From Actinomycetales bacterium (GTDB lineage Bacteria; Actinomycetota; Actinomycetes; S36-B12), in the NCBI GenBank assembly GCA_016125355.1, contig WGLX01000023.1, positions 1-40,051 of the forward strand: a stretch of 40,051 bases of DNA, given 5' to 3'. Shown piece after piece: positions 1 to 7,750 of the stretch. The notes under the pieces are model-generated. The model searched no databases and was not told where the DNA came from. It was given only the letters and a program-made list of their open reading frames with translations. The first letter of the stretch is position 1. Each line of letters opens with the position of its first letter. The position numbers and the translations under genes are program-made.

Positions 1-161
1 GCCGCCTTCTTCGCCGGAGCCGCCTTCTTCGCCGGAGCCGCCTTCTTCGCCGGAGCCGCCTTCTTCGCCGGAGCCGCCTTCTTCGCCGGAGCCGCCTTCT
101 TCGCGGGAGCCGCCTTCTTCGCGGCAGTGCCCTTGCGGGCCGGGCGAGCTGACGTCGCCAT
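1..161 (-). CDS. N-terminal part of a probable DksA/TraR-type zinc-finger protein (runs off the left edge)
   Basis: An ATG on the minus strand at 161-159 opens a frame that stays open to the window edge. An AGGGG ribosome-binding site lies just upstream. The 53 visible residues begin MATSARPARKGTAAKKAA and continue as a repetitive Ala/Lys/Pro tail of AAPAKK hexapeptides, so no catalytic or zinc-binding part is visible. In many actinobacteria the gene beside ileS encodes a DksA/TraR C4 zinc-finger protein with exactly this kind of Lys/Ala-rich N-terminus, usually followed by lspA. That is the basis for the name, and it is inference. Alternatives are a histone H1-like or HU-tail nucleoid protein. 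The gene is divergent from ileS with a shared 140-base intergenic region. Confidence 0.55.
   Translation of the reverse strand, partial: MATSARPARKGTAAKKAAPAKKAAPAKKAAPAKKAAPAKKAAPAKKAAPAKKA
4..129 (-). repeat. 18-bp coding tandem repeat (six full units plus a degenerate seventh)
   Basis: The unit GCCTTCTTCGCCGGAGCC, read on the plus strand, is repeated perfectly at 4-21, 22-39, 40-57, 58-75 and 76-93. The copy at 94-111 has one change (GCG for GCC) and 112-129 is degenerate. The length is a multiple of three, so the repeat encodes the hexapeptide A-P-A-K-K-A in the leftward gene and can change copy number without a frameshift. The left boundary is unknown because the array reaches the window edge. 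Confidence 0.9.
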
Positions 162-301
162 GAGATTCCCCTGTTCTCCGTGGACCGTGCCGATCCCGGT
201 AGCCGGATATCCGGGCGATGCTAGGCCATGCCGCCCCGGCAATGGGGAGCCTCGCCGATATCCTGACCGCCGCTGCCTCAACCGAAGCGTCTGGAGGAAC
301 C

Positions 302-3300
302 ATGTACCGGGCCGTGCCCCCGCAGGTCGACCTGCCGGAGATGGAGCACGAGATCCTCCGGTTCTGGGACGACCAGGACGTGTTCGCGCGCTCCGTGGCC
401 CAGAGCGAGGGCCGCCCCCTATGGGTGTTCTACGAGGGACCGCCCACCGCGAATGGCACGCCCGGCACCCACCATGTCGAGGCCCGGGTGTTCAAGGACG
501 TGTTCCCGCGCTACCGCACCATGAAGGGCTACTACGTCCCGCGGATCGCCGGCTGGGACTGTCACGGCCTCCCGGTCGAGCTCGCCGTCGAGAAGGAGCT
601 CGGCTTCACCGGCAAGCAGGACATCGAGCGCTACGGCGTGGCCGAGTTCAATGCGAAGTGCCGCGAATCCGTGCTGCGCCACGTCGACGAGTTCACGGAC
701 ATGACCCGTCGCATGGGCTACTGGGTGGACTTCGACGGCGCCTACTGGACGATGGACAAGGACTACGTCCAGAGCGTGTGGTGGTCGCTCAAGCAGATCT
801 TCGACAAGGGCCTCCTCGTCCAGGACCATCGGGTGGCCCCTTACTGCCCGCGGTGCGGAACCGGCCTGTCGGACCACGAGCTGGCCCAGGGCTATGAGAC
901 CGTCGTCGACCCGTCCGTCTACGTGCGCTTCCCCGTCGCGGGTGGGTCGGCCCTGGCCGAACGTCATCCCGGTGTCGCGCTCCTGGTGTGGACGACGACT
1001 CCGTGGACGCTGGTGTCGAACACCGCGGTCGCCGTCAATCCCGAAGCCACCTACTCGGTGGTCCGGACCGCCGACGACGAGACCCTCGTGGCCGCGTCGG
1101 AGCTGGTGCCAGCGCTCTTCGGCGACGACGTCACCGTTCTCGAGACCATGTCCGGCACGGACCTCGAGCGCGTGCCCTACGTGCGGCCTTTCGACTACGT
1201 CGACATCCCCGACGCGCACTACGTGATCCTCGCCGACTACGTGACCACCGACGACGGCTCCGGCCTCGTGCACCAGGCGCCGGCCTTCGGCGCCGAGGAC
1301 CTCGTCAGCTGCCGGTCCTACGGCCTGCCGGTCGTCAACCCCGTTCGTCCCGATGGGCACTTCGAGGATGAGGTCCAGGTCGTCGGCGGCATGTTCTTCA
1401 AGAAGGCGGACGAGACCCTCGTCGCCGACCTCGAGCAGCGCGGCCTGATGTTCAAGCACGTGCCCTACGAGCATGCCTATCCGCACTGCTGGCGCTGCCA
1501 CACGCCGCTGATCTACTACGCACAGCCGTCCTGGTACATCCGCACCACGGCGGTGAAGGACGAACTGCTCGCCGAGAACGAGAAGACCACCTGGTACCCC
1601 GGCACCATCAAGTGGGGTCGTTACGGCGATTGGCTGCACAACAACGTCGACTGGGCCCTGTCCCGCAACCGCTACTGGGGGACTCCCCTGCCGATCTGGC
1701 GCTGCCCGGATGGTCACCTGACCGCCGTGGGCTCGCTGGCGGAGCTCAGCGAACGGGCTGGCCACGACGTCACCGACACGGATCCCCACCGGCCCTACGT
1801 CGACGACATCACCTTCGCCTGCCCGGACTGCGGGGCGGAGGCGACCCGCGTGCCCGAGGTGATCGACGGCTGGTACGACTCGGGCTCCATGCCGTTCGCC
1901 CAGGTGGGCTATCCGCACAAGAACGAGGACGTGTTCGCGGGCCAGTTCCCTGCGGACTTCATCTGCGAGGCCATCGACCAGACGCGTGGCTGGTTCTACA
2001 CGCTGATGGCGGTGAACACGATCGTGTTCGGCCAGTCGTCGTACCGCAATGTGGTGTGCCTTGGCCACATCCTCGACGAGGACGGCCGCAAGATGAGCAA
2101 GCATCTCGGCAACATCCTGGCGCCCATCCCCCTGATGAACGATCACGGCGCCGATGCGGTGCGCTGGTTCATGCTGGCCAGCGGCTCCCCCTGGCAGGCC
2201 CGACGAGTCGGCCACTCGGCCATTGCCGACGTCGTGCGCAAGACGCTCCTGACCTACTGGAACACGGTCTCCTTCCAGTCCCTGTACGCGCGCACCGCGG
2301 GCTGGGATCCGGCGCAAGGGGCTCCGTCTCCCGCGGAACGCCCGGTCATCGACCGGTGGGTGCTCTCCGAGGCACAGTCACTGGCGGCAGGCGTCGACAC
2401 GGCCCTGGAGAACTTCGACACCCAGCGCGCGGGACGCCTGCTGTCGGAGTTCATCGACGACCTGTCCAACTGGTACGTGCGGCGATCGCGTCGGCGCTTC
2501 TGGGACGGTGACCCGGCCGCCCTCGCGACGCTCCACGAGGCCCTGCGCATCGTCACCCTGTGCCTCGCACCGTTCACCCCCTTCATCACCGAGCGCGTCT
2601 GGCAGGACCTCGTCCGGCCCACCGACCCGGATGCGCCGCTGTCGGTCCACCTGGCGAGCTGGCCCGAACCCGACCCCGCGCTGCTCGACGCCGAACTGGT
2701 GGAGCAGATGGGTCTGGTGCGTCGGCTCGTCGAGCTCGGCCGGGCGGCGCGGGCGACGTCGTCGGTCCGTACGCGCCAGCCCCTCAGCCGTGCCCTCATC
2801 TCGGCTCCCGGGTGGTCCGCGCTGTCGGACGACCTGCGCGCGCAGGTGGCCGAGGAGCTGAACGTTCTGGCCCTGGAGTCGCTCGCCGACGAGTCAGCCG
2901 GCCTGGTCGACGTCTCCGTGAAGGCCAACTTCCGCTCACTCGGGCAGCGCTTCGCCAAGCAGACCCCCTTGGTGGCTTCGGCGATCTCCGGGGCGGACCC
3001 GGCCACCCTGGCGGCGACCCTGCGAACAGCCGGCTCCGTCACGCTGGAGGTGCCCGAGGTGGGCTCCGTCGACGTGACCGACGGCGACGTCGTGGTCACG
3101 GAGACACCCCGTGAGGGCTGGGCCGTCGTCACGGAGGGTGGCGAGAGCGTGGCGCTCGACCTCCACATCGACGACGACCTGCGGCGCGCCGGCCTCGCCC
3201 GCGAGCTCGTGCGGACCCTCCAGGAGGGTCGCAAGGCCGCGGGCCTGGAGGTCTCCGACCGGATCGAGGTGACCTGGTCGAGCACGGACGCGGACACCGT

Positions 3301-3436
3301 CGCGGCGATCGGCGCTCATGGCGACGCCATCGCCAGCGAGGTGCTCGCCACCGCCTTCGTCGAGGCGCCCGCGGCCGACGATGCCACCGTTGTGGAGACC
3401 GACCTGCCGATCACACTGACCCTGCGGAAGGCCTGA
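302..3436 (+). CDS. ileS: Isoleucyl-tRNA synthetase, type 2 (IleRS2)
   Basis: Charges tRNA-Ile with isoleucine in the cytoplasm. The start chosen is ATG 302, preceded by GGAGG at 293-297, giving 1044 residues; an in-frame ATG at 218 has no ribosome-binding site and would add 28 unrelated residues. The class I signature lies at residues 55-58 as GTHH instead of HxGH, and the KMSKS loop is KMSKH at 597-601. GWDCHGLPVELAVEKELG marks the catalytic core, followed by the CP1 editing domain (about 190-400) and the helical anticodon-binding domain (about 690-850) with a C-terminal extension. Length and motifs match the eukaryote-like IleRS2 form usual in actinobacteria, which is intrinsically tolerant of mupirocin. 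It is convergent with divIVA, with only 6 bases between the stop codons. Confidence 0.98.
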   Translation: MYRAVPPQVDLPEMEHEILRFWDDQDVFARSVAQSEGRPLWVFYEGPPTANGTPGTHHVEARVFKDVFPRYRTMKGYYVPRIAGWDCHGLPVELAVEKELGFTGKQDIERYGVAEFNAKCRESVLRHVDEFTDMTRRMGYWVDFDGAYWTMDKDYVQSVWWSLKQIFDKGLLVQDHRVAPYCPRCGTGLSDHELAQGYETVVDPSVYVRFPVAGGSALAERHPGVALLVWTTTPWTLVSNTAVAVNPEATYSVVRTADDETLVAASELVPALFGDDVTVLETMSGTDLERVPYVRPFDYVDIPDAHYVILADYVTTDDGSGLVHQAPAFGAEDLVSCRSYGLPVVNPVRPDGHFEDEVQVVGGMFFKKADETLVADLEQRGLMFKHVPYEHAYPHCWRCHTPLIYYAQPSWYIRTTAVKDELLAENEKTTWYPGTIKWGRYGDWLHNNVDWALSRNRYWGTPLPIWRCPDGHLTAVGSLAELSERAGHDVTDTDPHRPYVDDITFACPDCGAEATRVPEVIDGWYDSGSMPFAQVGYPHKNEDVFAGQFPADFICEAIDQTRGWFYTLMAVNTIVFGQSSYRNVVCLGHILDEDGRKMSKHLGNILAPIPLMNDHGADAVRWFMLASGSPWQARRVGHSAIADVVRKTLLTYWNTVSFQSLYARTAGWDPAQGAPSPAERPVIDRWVLSEAQSLAAGVDTALENFDTQRAGRLLSEFIDDLSNWYVRRSRRRFWDGDPAALATLHEALRIVTLCLAPFTPFITERVWQDLVRPTDPDAPLSVHLASWPEPDPALLDAELVEQMGLVRRLVELGRAARATSSVRTRQPLSRALISAPGWSALSDDLRAQVAEELNVLALESLADESAGLVDVSVKANFRSLGQRFAKQTPLVASAISGADPATLAATLRTAGSVTLEVPEVGSVDVTDGDVVVTETPREGWAVVTEGGESVALDLHIDDDLRRAGLARELVRTLQEGRKAAGLEVSDRIEVTWSSTDADTVAAIGAHGDAIASEVLATAFVEAPAADDATVVETDLPITLTLRKA

Positions 3437-3442
3437 CAGGGG

Positions 3443-3904
3443 CTAGTCCACGTCGAGCAGGCGTCGCTGCTCATCGAGGGTCGCGCGCACGGCCGCGCGG
3501 ATGGCATCCGCCCGTGCCTGGGCGTAGCGGACGATCTCATCCGCAGTGCGCTGCGCGAGCGCGAGGACCGCCTCGGCCTCGGGATGCTCCCCGAGCTGCG
3601 CCGCCAGCTCCTCCGGCACGACCGGCTCGGCGGGCCCCACGGCACCCTCCTTGCGCGCCGTGGCGAGCTGCTCCTGGACCTCCGCGAGCCGCTGCTCGCC
3701 GGCGACGAGCCGCGCCTGCAGCTGATCGCACTGGGTCCGCAGCACCGCCTCCCCATCCCGCGAGCGCTGCAGCTCGTCGGCGTACTGGGCGACGTCGGCC
3801 TCGATGATGTCGAGGAAGGCGTCGACCTCGTCCATGTCGTACCCGGCACGCATTCGGGTGGTGGCGAACTGCGTCGCGCGTACCTCTGCGGCAGTGATGG
3901 GCAT
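3443..3904 (-). CDS. divIVA: DivIVA/Wag31-family protein (short form)
   Basis: A 153-residue protein with ATG at 3904 and GGGAGG four bases upstream. Residues 2-40 fit the DivIVA N-terminal membrane-targeting domain, including F-x-GYDMDEVDAFLD; two predicted coiled-coil stretches follow (about 40-85 and 110-150), separated by a Pro/Val/Glu-rich hinge. The family marks poles and septa and recruits cell-wall synthesis in actinobacteria. It is the last gene of the leftward division cluster, downstream of yggT. Wag31/DivIVA of polar-growing actinobacteria is usually 250-400 residues, so this copy is clearly short: it has the targeting domain but little of the long C-terminal coiled coil. It might serve a septal rather than apical-growth role (inference). 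Confidence 0.88.
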   Translation of the reverse strand: MPITAAEVRATQFATTRMRAGYDMDEVDAFLDIIEADVAQYADELQRSRDGEAVLRTQCDQLQARLVAGEQRLAEVQEQLATARKEGAVGPAEPVVPEELAAQLGEHPEAEAVLALAQRTADEIVRYAQARADAIRAAVRATLDEQRRLLDVD

Positions 3905-3940
3905 CTGGCCTCCCGGGGTGAGATCGACTCCTCGATCCTC

Positions 3941-4237
3941 TCAGGCGGTGATCGCCAGGCTACGAGCCACGCCCATGAGGATGTTGGTACCGATGAACAG
4001 GATGAGGAAGGCCAGGTCGAGCTGCACCTGACCGAGCCGCAACGGGGGGATCACCCGACGGATCGCCTTCAGCGGCGGATCCGTGACGGTGTAGATCGCC
4101 TCGAGCAGGACCAGAAGCACGCCTCGGGGCCGCCAGTCGCGCGAGAAGGCCTGGACGAGGTCGAACACCAGTCGGGCAAGGAGCAGGATCCAGAAGATGA
4201 ACAGCAAAGTCGCGATCACCTCGAAGACGAGAGACAT
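3941..4237 (-). CDS. YggT family membrane protein
   Basis: A 98-residue integral membrane protein with two hydrophobic segments (about 4-28 and 70-95) separated by a short basic loop containing DPPLKAIRRVIPP, the family hallmark. ATG 4237 is preceded by AGGAG. YggT proteins sit between sepF and divIVA in Gram-positive dcw clusters; genetic links to division, osmotic stress and membrane integrity are reported for the family, but no enzyme activity is known. It is 36 bases upstream of divIVA and 53 downstream of sepF, so probably co-transcribed. Confidence 0.92.
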   Translation of the reverse strand: MSLVFEVIATLLFIFWILLLARLVFDLVQAFSRDWRPRGVLLVLLEAIYTVTDPPLKAIRRVIPPLRLGQVQLDLAFLILFIGTNILMGVARSLAITA

Positions 4238-4290
4238 GATCGCTTTCTCCTGGGCTGTCGGTGAAGGGTGCGTACGAGCGGCGGGGCAGG

Positions 4291-4884
4291 TCAGCTCTGG
4301 TTGAAGAACCCGTCCTGTGCCAGCTGTGCGCGAGCGGCATCGCCGACGTCGACATTGGCCGGCGAGAGCAGGAAGACCTTGTTGGTGATGCGCTCGATGG
4401 AGCCGCGCAGACCGAAGACCAGCCCCGCGGCGAAGTCGATGATGCGCTTCGCGTCCGGGTCGTCGAGCTCGGAGAGGTTCATGATCACCGGCACGCCCTC
4501 GCGGTACTGCTCGCCGATGCGGCGCGCATCGTTGTAGCTGTGCGGGTGGATGGTCTCGATGCGGGACAGGTCCGGCATCGGCGGCGGGTAGCTCGGACGA
4601 CGATCGGCGAGGGGAGCCGACGTCGGGCGGGACGGCGGCGGCGCGTCGGACCGGAAGGTGCGCACGGCTCGGGTGTCCGGGATGGGGCGCACGCTGCGCG
4701 AGCTGTAGCGGTCGTCCTCGTAGCCCCGGTCGTACCCGTCGTCGTATCCCCGTGACGAACCGCGGCTGTCGCGGGACGAGCCGCGACGAGGTGCGTCGTA
4801 CTCGTCGTACTCGTCATAGGGCTCGTCACCGTGGTCCTCGACGAGACCCAGGTACACGGCCATCTTGCGCATCGCGCCAGCCAT
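4291..4884 (-). CDS. sepF: Cell division protein SepF
   Basis: A 197-residue protein from ATG 4884, chosen because GGGAGG lies just upstream and the protein then begins [17 protein letters not shown], the amphipathic membrane-targeting helix typical of SepF. A frame 18 residues longer lacks this support. Residues 18-105 are a disordered Asp/Tyr/Arg/Ser/Pro-rich linker. Residues about 109-190 are the SepF core ([53 protein letters not shown]). SepF anchors FtsZ to the membrane and replaces FtsA in actinobacteria; no ftsA is seen in this cluster, as expected. It follows ftsZ-pgeF-yggS in the usual order. Confidence 0.97.
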   Translation of the reverse strand: MAGAMRKMAVYLGLVEDHGDEPYDEYDEYDAPRRGSSRDSRGSSRGYDDGYDRGYEDDRYSSRSVRPIPDTRAVRTFRSDAPPPSRPTSAPLADRRPSYPPPMPDLSRIETIHPHSYNDARRIGEQYREGVPVIMNLSELDDPDAKRIIDFAAGLVFGLRGSIERITNKVFLLSPANVDVGDAARAQLAQDGFFNQS

Positions 4885-4953
4885 GCCATCCTCCCTGTGC
4901 GCCTGACTCCCAGGTCGATCCGTGCGGCCCGGCCGCACCCCAATGTGTTGACG

Positions 4954-5682
4954 TTACTGCACCGCTGACCGGTGGCCGAGTACCGCGCCCCCGATCCTGA
5001 CCTGTGTCGCTCCCTCGGCCACCGCGTCCTCCAGATCACCGCTCATACCGGCCGAGATGACGACCGCCTGTGGATGGCTGCCGCGGACGGTGTCGGCCAG
5101 CTCCCGGAGTCGGGCGAACGAGGCCCGAGGGCCCCCGGGCTCCGGGGGAAACGGGGCGACACCCATGACCCCCCTCAGCCTCAGCGAGGGCAGGCCACCG
5201 ATCGCATCGGCCAGTGCCAGGGCATGCGCCGGATCCACACCACCCCGGTCGGACCGCGGCTGCGGATCGAGGTCGACCTGCACAAGAACGTCGAGGTGCC
5301 GTTCCTCCCGCTCGGCTGCGCGGGCCAGGGCCTGCGCGAGCGCCTCGCGATCGACCGACTCGACGATGTCCGCCCAGCGCACCACCGAAGCGGCCTTGTT
5401 CCGCTGGAGCTGTCCGATCATGTGCCAGCGGAGGGACCGGCCCGGGTCGTCGCACGCGGTGCGCTTCGCGCGCGCCTCCTGATCGCGGTTCTCCCCCACG
5501 TCGCTCACTCCGAGCCCGGCCAGGATGTCCACGTCGGACGCGGGGAAGGTCTTGGTCACCACGACGAGTGAGACGACGTCCGATCGGCCCGCGGCCGCGG
5601 TCGCAGCCGCTATCCGGGCGCGAACCTCCGCGAGCCCGGACGCGATCTGCGCGGCCCGCCCCACTGCCGGTGACGTCGTCAT
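4954..5682 (-). CDS. YggS/PLPBP family pyridoxal-phosphate homeostasis protein
   Basis: A 242-residue single-domain TIM-barrel protein of the fold-type III PLP family. The PLP Schiff-base lysine is K44 in SLVVVTKTFP. Further family motifs are GENRDQEA, WHMIGQLQRNK, VDREALAQAL, GVMGVAPF and the phosphate-binding SAGMSGDLEDAVAEGATQVRIG. It binds PLP without a known catalytic activity and buffers PLP and amino-acid pools. Its ATG overlaps the pgeF stop by four bases (ATGA, 5679-5682), indicating translational coupling; sepF follows after 69 bases. Confidence 0.95.
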   Translation of the reverse strand: MTTSPAVGRAAQIASGLAEVRARIAAATAAAGRSDVVSLVVVTKTFPASDVDILAGLGVSDVGENRDQEARAKRTACDDPGRSLRWHMIGQLQRNKAASVVRWADIVESVDREALAQALARAAEREERHLDVLVQVDLDPQPRSDRGGVDPAHALALADAIGGLPSLRLRGVMGVAPFPPEPGGPRASFARLRELADTVRGSHPQAVVISAGMSGDLEDAVAEGATQVRIGGAVLGHRSAVQ

Positions 5683-6437
5683 GACGCCATCCTCGCGATG
5701 GCGATGCCCTGTCGCCCGGTGAGGCCATCTCGCCGGTAGGAGAACAGCCCGGCGTCCTCGACCGTGCAGCCGGCGGCCACGTGGATGGCCTCACGCGGCA
5801 CCCCGAGTTCCACGAGGCGGGCGCCGACGCCCCGACCGACGTCGATGCCCGGCTGTCCGTCGGCACAGGTGACGATCGCCGCCCGCGTCACGTCGGCGGA
5901 GCAGGCCGCGCGCACCTCGTCCGACCGCGCGGGAGGCACCGGATAGCAGCGGCCGCATACCGAGCCGCCGAGGACAGCATGGGTCACCGACGTGCCCAAG
6001 GCCGCCATTCGCCGTGCGGCGGCACCGACCACATCCGCCACCAGGCCGCGCCACCCGCAGTGGACGGCGGCGATGGTTCGGCCGTCGGACCCGACGAGGG
6101 CCACCGGAACGCAGTCCGCTCCGAGGGCCACCAGGGCCAGGTCGGACGCCTGCGTGACCAGCCCGTCGACCCCCGCCACCACACCGGCTTCGTCGACATC
6201 GGCCACGTCCGCGCCATGGACCGCGTCCATCACGGCAAGTCGTGAGGCGCCTGCCCACCCCGTCACCCGAGACCGGTTGGCGAGCACCGACGGCTCCCCG
6301 TCGCCCACATAGCCGGCCAGGTTCAGGCTCGTGTACGGCCCGACGCTGCTGCCGCCCCAACGACCGGTGGCCGCCCAGCGAACTGGGCGGCCACCTGCGG
6401 TCGGGGGGTCGATGACCCCGGCTGCGAGCACGAACAC
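5679..6437 (-). CDS. pgeF: PgeF/YfiH family (laccase-domain) protein
   Basis: A 252-residue protein starting with GTG 6437, 12 bases after the ftsZ stop. It has the family metal-binding and catalytic motifs: VHGADV, ALGADCVPV and AVHCGWRGLV, followed by GGSVCGRCYPVP and the C-terminal CTVEDAGLFSYRRDG. The family is called polyphenol oxidase/laccase domain in older annotation. E. coli YfiH (PgeF) corrects misincorporated L-Ser in UDP-MurNAc tripeptide, and other members act on purine nucleosides. The position between ftsZ and yggS is the standard actinobacterial one and fits a role in keeping cell-wall precursors correct. Confidence 0.93.
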   Translation of the reverse strand: MFVLAAGVIDPPTAGGRPVRWAATGRWGGSSVGPYTSLNLAGYVGDGEPSVLANRSRVTGWAGASRLAVMDAVHGADVADVDEAGVVAGVDGLVTQASDLALVALGADCVPVALVGSDGRTIAAVHCGWRGLVADVVGAAARRMAALGTSVTHAVLGGSVCGRCYPVPPARSDEVRAACSADVTRAAIVTCADGQPGIDVGRGVGARLVELGVPREAIHVAAGCTVEDAGLFSYRRDGLTGRQGIAIARMAS

Positions 6438-6449
6438 TGCGCGGGAGGA

Positions 6450-7565
6450 CTACTTCAGGAAATCGGGGATGTCGAGGTCGTCCTCGGCATCGTCGAACAC
6501 GATCGTCCGCGGCTGGGACAGCGAGCGGGAGCCCGGTGAGTCCACTGTGGGGATCTCCCCGGTGTCCCCACCCTCGCGCAGGCGGGCGGTCTGGCCGTTG
6601 CTCTTCTTCACGGGAGGCTCGCCGCCGTCGAAGCCGGCCGCGATGACCGTGACGCGCACCTCGTCGCCGAGTGTGTCGTCGATCACGGCACCGAAGATGA
6701 TGTTGGCGTCCGGGTGGGCCGCGTCCGCCACCAGTCGCGCGGCCTCGTTGATCTCGAACAGGCCCAGGTCACTGCCACCCGAGACGGAGAGCAGCACGCC
6801 GTGGGCGCCGTCGATGCCGGCCTCGAGCAGCGGACTCGAGATGGCCTTCTCGGCCGCCTCCACGGCACGATCCTCCCCGCGCGCCGATCCGATCCCCATG
6901 AGGGCGGATCCGGCCGAGTGCATGACGCTCTTGACGTCGGCGAAGTCGAGGTTGATCAGGCCCGGGGTGGTGATCAGATCGGTGATGCCGGAGACGCCCT
7001 GCAGCAGGACGTGGTCCGCCTGTCGGAAGGCGTCGATCACGCTGATGTTGCGATCGGCCAGCGAGAGCAGCCGGTCGTTCGGGATCACGATGAGGGTGTC
7101 GACCTCGGCACGGAGCGCATCCACTCCCGCCTCGGCCTGCGACTGGCGCCGCCGTCCCTCGAATCCGAACGGCCGGGTCACCACGCCGATGGTGAGTGCG
7201 CCCAGCGACCGAGCGACGCGGGCCACGACCGGTGCACCGCCCGTGCCGGTCCCGCCGCCCTCGCCCGCGGTCACGAAGACCATGTCGGCCCCCTTGAGGA
7301 CCTCCTCGATCTCCTCCATGTGGTCCTCGGCGGCCTTGCGGCCGACCTCCGGGTTGGCGCCGGCGCCGAGTCCGCGGGTCAGCTCGCGACCGATGTCCAG
7401 CTTCACGTCGGCATCGCTCATGAGCAGCGCCTGCGCATCGGTGTTGATGGCGATGAACTCGACGCCCTTCAGACCGACCTCGATCATGCGGTTGACCGCA
7501 TTCACGCCGCCGCCGCCGATGCCGACGACCTTGATCACTGCCAGATAGTTCTGCGGAGCCGCCAC
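6450..7565 (-). CDS. ftsZ: Cell division GTPase FtsZ
   Basis: The tubulin-like GTPase that forms the Z ring. The start chosen is GTG 7565 (371 residues, beginning [20 protein letters not shown]), with AAAGGA eight bases upstream; an in-frame ATG 15 codons earlier would add a non-conserved tail. The GTP-binding domain carries [13 protein letters not shown], the tubulin signature [11 protein letters not shown] and the T7-loop region [14 protein letters not shown]. The C-terminal domain follows, then a linker of about 50 residues and the conserved tail [10 protein letters not shown] that binds SepF. It has a long separate leader of 185 bases after ftsQ, containing an inverted repeat, so it probably has its own promoter. 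Confidence 0.98.
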   Translation of the reverse strand: MAAPQNYLAVIKVVGIGGGGVNAVNRMIEVGLKGVEFIAINTDAQALLMSDADVKLDIGRELTRGLGAGANPEVGRKAAEDHMEEIEEVLKGADMVFVTAGEGGGTGTGGAPVVARVARSLGALTIGVVTRPFGFEGRRRQSQAEAGVDALRAEVDTLIVIPNDRLLSLADRNISVIDAFRQADHVLLQGVSGITDLITTPGLINLDFADVKSVMHSAGSALMGIGSARGEDRAVEAAEKAISSPLLEAGIDGAHGVLLSVSGGSDLGLFEINEAARLVADAAHPDANIIFGAVIDDTLGDEVRVTVIAAGFDGGEPPVKKSNGQTARLREGGDTGEIPTVDSPGSRSLSQPRTIVFDDAEDDLDIPDFLK

Positions 7566-7627
7566 GGCTGCCGTCCTTTCCTCCGGTGCCGCCGGGACTC
7601 CTCCCGGCAACGTACGTCGACCAGACC

Positions 7628-7650
7628 CTTAACCTCTAGTTGAGGCTAAG
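7628..7650. promoter_or_regulatory. Inverted repeat in the ftsZ leader; candidate operator or promoter element
   Basis: Half-sites CTTAACCTC (7628-7636) and GAGGCTAAG (7642-7650) form a 9-bp inverted repeat with one mismatch around a 5-base centre. It lies 63 bases before the ftsZ start and is A/T-richer than its surroundings. On the minus strand a possible sigma-70-type promoter with a TTGCGT-like -35 and TACCCT as -10 lies upstream of it. Streptomyces and mycobacteria are known to drive ftsZ from promoters in this same interval. Function as an operator is inference. Confidence 0.45.
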
Positions 7651-7750
7651 ATTTCGACCCGGCCTTGGCCGGCGGGAGGGTAGGCCTAAGCCGTCCTGTT
7701 ACGCAAGGTGACGGTGATACGAAAGTCTCGACTCCGACTTGAGAGTCGTG

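Noticed and set aside
1-129. Possible CRISPR array from the short tandem repeats
   Set aside because: The units are directly adjacent with no spacers and keep a reading frame encoding an Ala/Lys/Pro tail, so this is a coding minisatellite.
162-301. T-box riboswitch in front of ileS, which is common in actinobacteria; also a CCGGATATCCGG palindrome at 203-214
   Set aside because: The region is only 140 bases, and no T-box sequence or specifier stem could be found. The 12-bp palindrome is short and without further support.
218-301. 28-residue N-terminal extension of IleRS from ATG 218
   Set aside because: No ribosome-binding site, no similarity to known IleRS starts, and a GGAGG site points to ATG 302.
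419-2317. A 632-codon open frame on the minus strand inside ileS
   Set aside because: It is antisense to a strongly conserved gene and has no recognisable domain; long antisense frames are expected at this base composition.
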